From: Halomonas halocynthiae DSM 14573
GTDB taxonomy: Bacteria > Pseudomonadota > Gammaproteobacteria > Pseudomonadales > Halomonadaceae
Direction of reading: 5' to 3'
DNA: 64,000 nt
NCBI RefSeq assembly: GCF_000425725.1
Contig: NZ_KE384440.1
Span: 1-64,000, forward strand
The translations under genes were made by a program, and so were the position numbers. Below the pieces are notes generated by a model that had not been told where the DNA came from, made no database searches, and saw only the letters and a list, made by a program, of their open reading frames with translations. This document shows positions 26,617 through 33,344 of this stretch, in pieces (within the stretch, counting starts at the first letter, position 1; each line of letters opens with the position of its first letter).

Positions 26617-26808
26617 ATGAAAAAGAACGTAGGCGGAATCGATAAAGTAGCCCGTATTGTGATTGGCGCACTGCTGATTGTGCTAGCGCTGACCGGCACT
26701 ATTGGTGTTTGGGGCTGGGTAGGCGTTGTGCCTCTGGTTTCTGGGCTGTTCAACACTTGTCCGCTTTATCAGCTCTTCGGTATTAACACCTGTAAGGTTA
26801 AAAAGTAA
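26617..26808 (+). CDS. DUF2892 (YgaP-type membrane) small protein
   Basis: A 63-residue protein with the DUF2892 pattern: MKKNVGGIDKVARIVIGALL, a second helix in WGWVGVVPLVSGL, then FNTCPLYQLFGINTCK with two cysteines. This fold forms the membrane anchor of the rhodanese YgaP; here it stands alone without the rhodanese domain. DUF2892 genes are frequent in persulfide and sulfur operons. The cysteines at the membrane surface could handle sulfane sulfur, which is an inference. AGAGGCAGAG precedes the ATG. Confidence 0.88.
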   Translation: MKKNVGGIDKVARIVIGALLIVLALTGTIGVWGWVGVVPLVSGLFNTCPLYQLFGINTCKVKK

Positions 26809-26838
26809 CGTTAATCAACGACATAGAAGGAGGTTTAC

Positions 26839-27294
26839 GTGGACTGGACGGCAAGTCTTCATGGGCTGATCGGCGGTGTACTGATTGGCTTATCAGCTAC
26901 TTGGCTGATGGCCACGCTGGGGCGTATTGCTGGCATCAGCGGCATTATCAGTGGGTTGATCGGAACACGGCCCAATGGTGATCACGCTTGGCGTTTTGCT
27001 TTTCTGCTAGGGCTGTTAAGTGGCCCAGTTTTGGTTATGTTACTGGGGTTTGGAAATGTTGCCGCTGAGCCAGAGGCGGTGATTGGTGCGCCAGCTGGTG
27101 GCCCAGGACTCATGCTGTTGGCAGGTTTACTGGTTGGGTTTGGCACGGGCATTGGTAGCGGCTGCACCAGTGGGCACGGCGTGTGTGGGCTGGCACGACT
27201 TTCCTGGCGCTCTTTTGTTGCTACTTTGACCTTCATGCTAATGGCGATTATCACGGTGTATGTGGTCAGGCATGTCATTGGAGGTGGGGCATGA
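26839..27294 (+). CDS. YeeE/YedE family sulfur transporter, first half (PmpA-like)
   Basis: A 151-residue membrane protein with four or five helices, family DUF395/YeeE-YedE. It starts at GTG 26839 with AGAAGGAGG upstream. The conserved cysteine motif GSGCTSGHGVCGLARLS sits at about 111-127. In the single-chain thiosulfate transporter TsuA/YeeE, conserved cysteines line the path and relay thiosulfate. Here the domain is split over two adjacent genes whose ends overlap by four bases (ATGA), implying a heteromeric pair. Substrate (thiosulfate or another sulfur species) is inferred from family and neighbours. Confidence 0.88.
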   Translation: MDWTASLHGLIGGVLIGLSATWLMATLGRIAGISGIISGLIGTRPNGDHAWRFAFLLGLLSGPVLVMLLGFGNVAAEPEAVIGAPAGGPGLMLLAGLLVGFGTGIGSGCTSGHGVCGLARLSWRSFVATLTFMLMAIITVYVVRHVIGGGA

Positions 27295-27710
27295 AAGTGG
27301 TGATGGGCTATATTGCCGGTTTGTTATTTGGCCTTGGTGTGGCAGTGTCTGGTATGACAGATCCGGCGCGCGTGCTGGGCTTCTTGGACGTCTTTGGTGC
27401 CTGGGACCCGACCTTAATGTTTGTGCTGGGCGGAGCTGTAATAACCAATTTTATTGGCTATCGCGTGGTGTTGCGCCGTGAATATCCGCTATTCGCAGGG
27501 AGTTTCCAGCTGCCTGAACGTAGCGACCTAGATGCTCGTTTGATTGGTGGTGCTGCCCTGTTTGGCATTGGGTGGGGGTTGTCGGGCTATTGTCCTGGGC
27601 CGGCTATTGCCTCGGCATCGGGTATGACCTTGCCGCTTGCTGCCATGTTGCTTGCTATGGCATTGGGCTGGATTGTTTCCCAGCGAATGGTGAGATCGGC
27701 TGGCCGCTGA
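27291..27710 (+). CDS. YeeE/YedE family sulfur transporter, second half (PmpB-like)
   Basis: A 139-residue membrane protein, the complementary half of the YeeE/YedE pair. It starts at ATG 27291 overlapping the previous stop (ATGA); the frame stays open further upstream but the overlap start is typical of coupled genes. Features: MGYIAGLLFGLGVAVSGMTDPARVLGFLD, a block diagnostic of the second half, and WGLSGYCPGPAIAS with the single conserved cysteine. It is the last gene of the blh-SulP-DUF2892-YeeE/YedE run; a short hairpin follows at 27767. Confidence 0.88.
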   Translation: MKVVMGYIAGLLFGLGVAVSGMTDPARVLGFLDVFGAWDPTLMFVLGGAVITNFIGYRVVLRREYPLFAGSFQLPERSDLDARLIGGAALFGIGWGLSGYCPGPAIASASGMTLPLAAMLLAMALGWIVSQRMVRSAGR

Positions 27711-27766
27711 CGTTAACGTTCATGCACGCCTTTTCGGCTAGCAGATTGCCCGCTGGCGAAACTTTT

Positions 27767-27785
27767 GCCTGCAGTTAATGCAGGC
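27767..27785 (+). terminator. Small hairpin between the transporter and regulator genes
   Basis: GCCTGCA (27767-27773) / TGCAGGC (27779-27785) with a 5-base loop, followed by TTAAT. Weak terminator candidate, leaving 42 bases before the response regulator. The remainder of this 117-base gap probably holds the promoter of the two-component genes. Confidence 0.4.
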
Positions 27786-27827
27786 TTAATCATTGCGGGC
27801 CACAATGCAGCCTTGGAGGGTTAATGC

Positions 27828-28517
27828 ATGCATGTACTTTTAATCGAGGATGATGCGCTGGTTGCTGCCGGTATTCGTTCCGGCCTGCAGGTGCATGATT
27901 TTGTTGTTGACGTGGCTACCAGTGTGGCTGAGGCGCGCGCCATGTTTGATGGCGTAGTCAGTGATGCTGTCATTCTTGATCGAGGTTTGCCGGATGGCGA
28001 CGGCCTTGACCTGCTGGCCGACTGGCGTGCTGTTGGCCGTAAAGAACCGGTGCTTGTGCTCACTGCTCGCGATGCGGTGGCTGATCGGATTGAAGGCCTC
28101 CAGGAAGGGGCTGATGACTATCTTGCTAAGCCGTTTGATCTTGACGAGTTGGTGGCGCGCTTACAAGCGTTGATCCGGCGCAGTGCAGGGCGGGCTCGGT
28201 CGTTGATTGAACACGGCCCACTCTGCCTGGACAGCGTCACCCGCGAAGTGACCTTGGCAGGGCGACATGTTGTGCTATCGCGACGTGAACTGGTGTTGCT
28301 TGAAGCGTTTCTACAGTCGCCGCGTAGCATCCTCTCTGCTGAGCGCCTCAAAGACAGCCTCTATGGGTTGAGCGAAGAAGTGGAAAGCAATGCACTGAAC
28401 GTGCATATTCACCACCTGCGCCGCAAGCTGGGTACGGGCATCGTCAAGACCGTTCGCGGGCTTGGTTACCAGCTCGGTGAGGCAAGTGTTACCTCCTCAA
28501 AGAACAGCGTCCGTTGA
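27828..28517 (+). CDS. OmpR/PhoB-family response regulator (QseB-like)
   Basis: A 229-residue response regulator. The receiver domain has LLIEDDALVAAGI, phospho-acceptor D51 in AVILDRGLPDGDG, VLTAR and the lysine in DDYLAKPFDLDEL. The C-terminal winged helix includes LSRRELVLLEAFLQSP and NALNVHIHHLRRKLG with VRGLGYQL. It belongs to the PmrA/QseB branch by overall look. TTGA overlaps its stop with the start of the kinase gene. The same run continues 20 bases later into the cytochrome genes, so this pair probably controls or is controlled with the thiosulfate dehydrogenase. Confidence 0.93.
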   Translation: MHVLLIEDDALVAAGIRSGLQVHDFVVDVATSVAEARAMFDGVVSDAVILDRGLPDGDGLDLLADWRAVGRKEPVLVLTARDAVADRIEGLQEGADDYLAKPFDLDELVARLQALIRRSAGRARSLIEHGPLCLDSVTREVTLAGRHVVLSRRELVLLEAFLQSPRSILSAERLKDSLYGLSEEVESNALNVHIHHLRRKLGTGIVKTVRGLGYQLGEASVTSSKNSVR

Positions 28518-29848
28518 GCTTACGTACGCGCCTGTTGCTTAGCCTGGGTTTGACGCTGACCTTACTCTGGGGGTTAGCCGCAACCTGGTTGTTGAGTGGC
28601 CTGTATGATCAGTTAGAAAAAACGCTCGATCAACGTCTGGCTCAGTCAGCGCGCATGGTTGCGGGCCTCATGGAACAACTCCCTCAAGATGCCTGGTCTC
28701 AGGCCCAGCGTCCGGCACTGTCCATCCCTGCAATTGAGGGGCTGGCCTGCCAAGTCCACTCTCCCCGCGGCGAAGTGATTGCGCGCACCCATACCGACAT
28801 GGCCGACATATTAACTCCGGGGGATCGGGGGCATATGTATCGCCAAGAGCAGGGAATCACTTGGCGTGTGTTTACCTATGAGCGCAATGGCTTGGTCATT
28901 ACCACAGCTGACCGGATGGACGAGCGCAATTTGCTGCTGCGTAATGTGATTGAAGTGACGGTTGTGCCTTTTGTGGTGGCGCTAACAGGTAGCTTATTCA
29001 TGTTGTGGTGGGGCGTTTCTAAAGGATTAGCGCCGCTGGTCAAGCTACGCCAGGCCTTGGCGAGTCGTCATCCAGATGCGCTGTCACCCGTACCGACTGA
29101 GGGTGTGCCAGCAGAAATTCGTCCGTTGGTTGATACGTTGAATGAGCTACTCGGCCGAGTGCAGCAGGCCATGGCGCGTGAGCAGCGTTTTACCAATGAT
29201 GCCGCCCATGAGCTACGCACACCATTAACGGCAATTAAAACGCATTTGCAGGTAGCAAGCCGAGTCGATGGCGACGCTGCGCGCGACTCTGTTGCGCTGG
29301 CCGAGCAGGGGGTAGAGCGCCTGGCGCGAACCCTGGAACAGTTGTTGATGCTTGCTAGAGTCGAAGGGCGAATAGCTTTTGATGATGGTCAGCCGTGCCG
29401 AGTCGATGAGGTAATGCAGTTAGCCTGCGCTGATGCGAAAGGGCCTGTTACGCGTATTGATGTTATCAACCATTGTCCTGATGCCGTGTTGGATATGCCC
29501 AGAGAATTAGCCATTACGGCGTTGCGTAATCTTATCGATAACGCCCTAGCTTATGGTGGAGATGAACCCGTCAAACTCGTTGCTGACGCATCGCAGAGCG
29601 GGCATCTGTGTCTCAAAGTGCGTGATTATGGGCCAGGGCTTGATTCTGATGTGCTATCGCGCCTGCCGCGACGATTCTGGCGGTTGGGGAAAGGGCAGGG
29701 GAGTGGATTAGGTCTGGCTATTGTAGCGGCCATCGCTGAGCGGTTTGGTGGTGAGCTAAGTCTGTACGAGCCAGAAGGCGGTGGGCTAGAGGTGCAACTT
29801 TGTGTACCTCTGGTAGTGTCGTCATTATGCTCCATAAGAGAGCAGTAA
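28514..29848 (+). CDS. QseC-like sensor histidine kinase
   Basis: A 444-residue membrane kinase starting at TTG 28514, overlapping the regulator stop by four bases. TM1 at about 7-29, a roughly 125-residue periplasmic sensor with a lone cysteine (GLACQVHSP), and TM2 at about 150-172 are followed by a HAMP-like linker. The HisKA box has H232 in NDAAHELRTPLTAIKTH, and the HATPase has NLIDNALAYGG, DYGPGLD and GSGLGLAIVAAIAERFGG. The sensor resembles the 2CSK_N domain of QseC/TctE. Only 20 bases separate it from the diheme cytochrome gene, which is unusual and suggests it senses a sulfur or redox signal. The signal is unknown. Confidence 0.92.
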   Translation: MSLRTRLLLSLGLTLTLLWGLAATWLLSGLYDQLEKTLDQRLAQSARMVAGLMEQLPQDAWSQAQRPALSIPAIEGLACQVHSPRGEVIARTHTDMADILTPGDRGHMYRQEQGITWRVFTYERNGLVITTADRMDERNLLLRNVIEVTVVPFVVALTGSLFMLWWGVSKGLAPLVKLRQALASRHPDALSPVPTEGVPAEIRPLVDTLNELLGRVQQAMAREQRFTNDAAHELRTPLTAIKTHLQVASRVDGDAARDSVALAEQGVERLARTLEQLLMLARVEGRIAFDDGQPCRVDEVMQLACADAKGPVTRIDVINHCPDAVLDMPRELAITALRNLIDNALAYGGDEPVKLVADASQSGHLCLKVRDYGPGLDSDVLSRLPRRFWRLGKGQGSGLGLAIVAAIAERFGGELSLYEPEGGGLEVQLCVPLVVSSLCSIREQ

Positions 29849-29868
29849 ACTGACAAGGGAGAAAGACC

Positions 29869-30555
29869 ATGATAACAATTAGTAAGGTGGGGGGGATTGC
29901 ACTGCTGTTGGCCGCAGCAACGCCAGCACTGGCCCAGCAAGGCGATGCTGAGCGTGGTGGTACCTCTGCCGTTGTTTGTGTGGCTTGTCACCAAGCCGAC
30001 GGTATGGGGATGAATATCCCTGGTGGAGAATCCTGGCCACGTTTGGCAGGTATGAATGCTGATTATTTGGCCAAGCAGTTGCACGACTTCAAGTCGGGTG
30101 ACCGTGAAAATATGACCATGATGCCGTTTGCTAACATGCTCAGTGATCAGCAGATTGCTGATGTGGCTGCGTATTACGCTGAAATGGCTTCCTGGCCTGA
30201 GTTGCCGACAGCTTATCATGCGGCTGACCCGAACAAGGAAGGCGAGTGGCTGGCAGAGCGGGGCGACTGGGAAGACAGCACGTTCATCCCGGCATGTAAC
30301 CAGTGCCATGGCCCCAATGGGCAAGGGGTTGGTACGACATTCCCCCCCCTGGCTGGTCAGCACGCGGGATACATCAAAAACCAACTGAATGCCTGGCGTG
30401 AGGGAACGCGTCACAATGACCCGAATGAGTTGATGGTGGGTATTGCTAAACGTTTGAGTGATGAACAGGTTGAATTGATTGCTGAATACTACGCTGAGCT
30501 GCCGGAGAGCTTAGCTGCCGCTGACGCTCAAGAACAGCAGGAGGACGCCAAATGA
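29869..30555 (+). CDS. tsdB: Diheme cytochrome c4-like protein, probable TsdB
   Basis: A 228-residue periplasmic cytochrome. A signal peptide ends at about ALAQ (22). Two c-type haem sites are C37-VA-C40-H41 and C143-NQ-C146-H147, each in its own cytochrome fold with a downstream methionine candidate (MMPFANMLSDQQIADVAAYY; LMVGIAKRLSDEQVELIAEYY). The two-domain form is that of cytochrome c4. Upstream of tsdA in several bacteria lies a diheme c4-type cytochrome, TsdB, which accepts the electrons from thiosulfate. The ATGA overlap with the next gene supports a TsdBA pair here. GGGAGAAAGACC lies before the ATG. Confidence 0.8.
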   Translation: MITISKVGGIALLLAAATPALAQQGDAERGGTSAVVCVACHQADGMGMNIPGGESWPRLAGMNADYLAKQLHDFKSGDRENMTMMPFANMLSDQQIADVAAYYAEMASWPELPTAYHAADPNKEGEWLAERGDWEDSTFIPACNQCHGPNGQGVGTTFPPLAGQHAGYIKNQLNAWREGTRHNDPNELMVGIAKRLSDEQVELIAEYYAELPESLAAADAQEQQEDAK

Positions 30556-31526
30556 AACTGCGTAACCCCCATTTGTTGACCGCCGCTGCCCTGATGTCTG
30601 CGCTAACGATTTCTCCTGCGCTTGTTGCTCAGGACGCCGCCAGCAGTGATGGCGAAGAGCGTGACTATCAAATTCAGTTACCCGCTCCCCCTGAGGGCGA
30701 GGTGACGTTCCAGCCGCCTCATGAGCGTGACCTGCCCGATAACCAATACGGTGACATGGTTCGTAAAGGGCGCGATCTTTTCATCAATACACAGTCGTTG
30801 CGCGGTAAGCACGTGTTCAACGACCAGAACTGCGTCAATTGCCACCTGGATGCTGGCCGCCTGGCTCATTCCGCTCCGATGTGGGCTGCCTTTGGTGTTT
30901 ACCCCGCGTATCGTGGTAAGAACGATAAAGTTAATACATTGACCGATCGAATGCAGGGGTGCTTCACTTACTCAATGAATGGTGTACCGCCGGAAGCGGG
31001 TAGCGAGGAAATTGTTGCACTTGAAACTTACTTGCATTGGCTGTCAACCGGTGCGCCGATCAATGAATCGTTGCCTGGACGGAGTTATCCGACGCTGAGT
31101 GAGGCGGAGCAAGAGCCTGATATTACGCGTGGTGCTGAGGTCTACGCAGCGCAGTGCGCTATTTGCCATGAAGACGATGGTAGTGGTCAGCAGGTAGGTG
31201 AGCGCTGGGTATTCCCACCGCTGTGGGGCGATGGCGCCTTTAACTGGGGGGCGGGAATGCATCGCGTCAATACTGCTGCCAACTTCATTAAGGCGAATAT
31301 GCCGTTGGGCAAGCCGTACTCCTTGACCGATCAGCAGGCCTGGGATGTTGCCGCGTTTGTGAACAGCCATGAGCGCCCACAGGATCCGCGCCGTCGTACT
31401 ATGGAATCGCTTGATGAAACCGTCGATATCTACCACAACCACATGGGGTTCTACGGTGACGAGATCAACGGAGAGCGTTTGGGGGAGGGCGACAACTATG
31501 GTGAGAACCCGACGCCCAGTGAGTAA
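30552..31526 (+). CDS. tsdA: Diheme c-type cytochrome, TsdA-like thiosulfate dehydrogenase
   Basis: A 324-residue periplasmic diheme protein. Haem 1 is C94-VN-C97-H98 and haem 2 is C202-AI-C205-H206. In TsdA, haem 1 has a cysteine axial ligand about 40 residues after the haem histidine, in a GCF.RSxNG-type motif; here C137 lies in QGCFTYSMNG. Haem 2 in TsdA uses a Lys/Met pair about 45 residues on; here K247 and M250 (KANMPLGKP). CHLDAGRLAH and YPAYRGKNDKVNTLTDR also fit. TsdA joins two thiosulfates to tetrathionate with release of two electrons, here probably to the overlapping upstream cytochrome. Halomonas-type heterotrophs are known for tetrathionate-forming thiosulfate oxidation. Confidence 0.8.
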   Translation: MKLRNPHLLTAAALMSALTISPALVAQDAASSDGEERDYQIQLPAPPEGEVTFQPPHERDLPDNQYGDMVRKGRDLFINTQSLRGKHVFNDQNCVNCHLDAGRLAHSAPMWAAFGVYPAYRGKNDKVNTLTDRMQGCFTYSMNGVPPEAGSEEIVALETYLHWLSTGAPINESLPGRSYPTLSEAEQEPDITRGAEVYAAQCAICHEDDGSGQQVGERWVFPPLWGDGAFNWGAGMHRVNTAANFIKANMPLGKPYSLTDQQAWDVAAFVNSHERPQDPRRRTMESLDETVDIYHNHMGFYGDEINGERLGEGDNYGENPTPSE

Positions 31527-31588
31527 TCATGGCGTATTTGGTGTGCCATGTTGACTGTATGAGCTGAACGCGCGAGTTGAGTGCATCA

Positions 31589-31620
31589 GTTGAAGAGAGT
31601 GTAGGTTGAAGAGAGTATAA
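31589..31620. repeat. Short tandem duplication after tsdA
   Basis: A 16-base unit GTTGAAGAGAGTGTAG is repeated immediately as GTTGAAGAGAGTATAA (two differences), just before the terminator. Probably a slippage product; no function is apparent. Confidence 0.5.
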
Positions 31621-31671
31621 AACGCTCCGTCGTTGTTGGCTTAGTGGGCCAGAGCGACGGAGCGTTTTTTT
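31621..31671 (+). terminator. Terminator of the cytochrome operon
   Basis: Arms AACGCTCCGTCG (31621-31632) and CGACGGAGCGTT (31655-31666) pair over 12 bases around a 22-base loop and are followed by a run of Ts to 31671. It ends transcription after tsdA; dsbG converges from the other side. Confidence 0.85.
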
Positions 31672-31678
31672 GGGCCAC

Positions 31679-32458
31679 TCAGGGGGCTGGGCTGCCCATA
31701 ATTTCTTCTAGCTTATCTGGAGCCGGGGCTCCCTGGCTGCTGAGTAATTTGCCATCTTCCATATAAAGAATGCTCGGAGTGGCGTACAGGCCGAAACTTT
31801 TCATTAGGTCGTGATTTTTCTGCAGTTCCATTTCCCATTCACGAGATAGTGATTCGAGAGGCTCAATGGGGTCGCCTGACTCATGGGCATTAAGTGCTTG
31901 TGAAGGGTTGTCGGCAGCCAGCATGGAAATAGCCATTCGTGGGCTGTCACGTTGCAAGATACCTACCATGACATGGCGCAGTTGTACGTCGCCAGCATCA
32001 ATCCAGGGGCGGGCACTTTGCCAGAACTGACTGCAGAACGGGCAGTTAGGGTCGGTAAAAGTATAGACAGTGCGTTGTGCTTCATCATCGCCGTCAGCGA
32101 TCCAGGCGCTTTCCTCTAATGCCTGCCAATCGAGGGCATTCTGAGGACCAGAGACCAAGCGCTCCAACGGCTCGGTTGACAGGTTGTTACCGTCAGCATC
32201 GACCATGTTGCCGATAATGGCATGCTCGCCGTCACTGGTGAGATACACCGATAGTTCGCGGCCTTGCATGCTGGTCGCGTAACCCGTGAGTCCGGAGGGC
32301 GCGTCAAAAGTCCCGTGTACGGTCAGGCCTTCATCTTCAAGTGCTGCAATGGGGGCCGGAATCTCCTCGGCCAATGTGCTGCCTGCGCTGACTGTTAGCC
32401 CTAATGATAGCCCCAGGGCTAGGGTTATCGTGCGGCCTGTTTGTGCATGCTGTGTCAT
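31679..32458 (-). CDS. dsbG: Thiol:disulfide interchange protein DsbG
   Basis: A 259-residue periplasmic DsbC/DsbG-family protein. A signal peptide ends near STLAEE, then an N-terminal dimerisation domain (about 25-110). The thioredoxin domain carries the active-site CPFC in TFTDPNCPFCSQFW, and the cis-proline loop is YATPSILYMEDG. Such proteins isomerise disulfides or protect single cysteines from sulfenylation, and are kept reduced by DsbD. ATG 32458 is preferred (GGAG eight bases upstream); an in-frame GTG three codons earlier is possible. It follows the TlpA-fusion and dsbD genes on the same strand, so the reductant and client are encoded together. Confidence 0.88.
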   Translation of the reverse strand: MTQHAQTGRTITLALGLSLGLTVSAGSTLAEEIPAPIAALEDEGLTVHGTFDAPSGLTGYATSMQGRELSVYLTSDGEHAIIGNMVDADGNNLSTEPLERLVSGPQNALDWQALEESAWIADGDDEAQRTVYTFTDPNCPFCSQFWQSARPWIDAGDVQLRHVMVGILQRDSPRMAISMLAADNPSQALNAHESGDPIEPLESLSREWEMELQKNHDLMKSFGLYATPSILYMEDGKLLSSQGAPAPDKLEEIMGSPAP

Positions 32459-32519
32459 AAGGATCACTCCGTCACGTTAGTGTTTATAAACGTTGTGTTT
32501 GCCAAATTACTGATTCTGT

Positions 32520-33344
32520 TTATGGCTGCAGGCGTTTTAAATATGGCGAGAGAGTCGCTTCTGATAGTTCGCCAATATGGCTGTCGATCAAGCGCCCGCT
32601 GGCGTCATAAAACAGGGTGGTGGGCATGATATGAGCGCCTAGTTCCTTGCCTAGTGTTAAGTTGGCGTCAAGCCACACATTGCTCAGGCTCAGTGACTGG
32701 TCCTGTAGAAAGCGTGTGATATGCAGAGGGTTCTCGCCTTGATTCGCAAAGACAAAAGCAATGTCGCCATTTTCTTGCTGAGCACTTTCTAGCAGAGGCA
32801 TTTCGCGGCGGCAGGGCGGGCACCAAGTAGCCCACAGGTTGACCACCAGCGGTTTGCCTGTGTCTTGCGACAGTTCAGGCAGGCTGACCGGCGTGTCGTC
32901 CAGTGTGGCCATAGGGATGTCGGGCAGTGTGCTTGTCTGTTGGTTAATTAGCATCAGGCTGCCCGCTGTTAGCCCCCAGCAGATGGTCCCGATAATCACT
33001 GCGCCAGCGAGTGGGGTGCGCTGTTGCGGCGTGCGCCACAAGCGCCATAGTAAGTAGAGCGCTGCAACAATAATGCCGCCCAGCGGAGCAAACCCACCAT
33101 CGCGTATATCAAGCATCGCCAGTAGGCTGTCATAGTTTGAGTAATTCAAAGTAACAAACAGCAGTCGTGCGCCTATTATTCCGCTCAGCGCAGCGGTAAT
33201 CAGGCTGTCGCTGACGGAAACTCGGCGACGAGCGCCCATCAAGGCACCCGCTAATAAGGCAATCACGACGGCCAGTATTAGTAGCCAGCGCTCCACGCTC
33301 AGGCCGATTGGGCCAATGGCAAAACTTTGATGTAGCAGGTTCAC
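32520..33344 (-). CDS. Membrane-anchored TlpA-type thioredoxin with Lgt-like N-terminal half
   Basis: A 274-residue protein. The N-terminal half (about 15-135) has four hydrophobic segments resembling the membrane core of prolipoprotein diacylglyceryl transferase (SDSLITAALSGIIGARLLF, FAPLGGIIVAALYLLWRLW), but it is too short to be a functional Lgt. The C-terminal half is a periplasmic TlpA/ResA-like thioredoxin with WATWCPPCRREMPLL and the cis-proline MPTTLFYDASG. It overlaps the dsbD stop by four bases, so DsbD is its likely electron donor. TlpA-type proteins reduce apocytochrome c haem sites or other periplasmic thiols; the cytochrome genes next door are candidate clients. Confidence 0.85.
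   Translation of the reverse strand: MNLLHQSFAIGPIGLSVERWLLILAVVIALLAGALMGARRRVSVSDSLITAALSGIIGARLLFVTLNYSNYDSLLAMLDIRDGGFAPLGGIIVAALYLLWRLWRTPQQRTPLAGAVIIGTICWGLTAGSLMLINQQTSTLPDIPMATLDDTPVSLPELSQDTGKPLVVNLWATWCPPCRREMPLLESAQQENGDIAFVFANQGENPLHITRFLQDQSLSLSNVWLDANLTLGKELGAHIMPTTLFYDASGRLIDSHIGELSEATLSPYLKRLQP

Noticed and set aside
32520..33344. A functional prolipoprotein diacylglyceryl transferase
   Set aside because: The Lgt-like part is only about half the normal length and lacks the conserved catalytic region; the protein ends in a TlpA thioredoxin domain.
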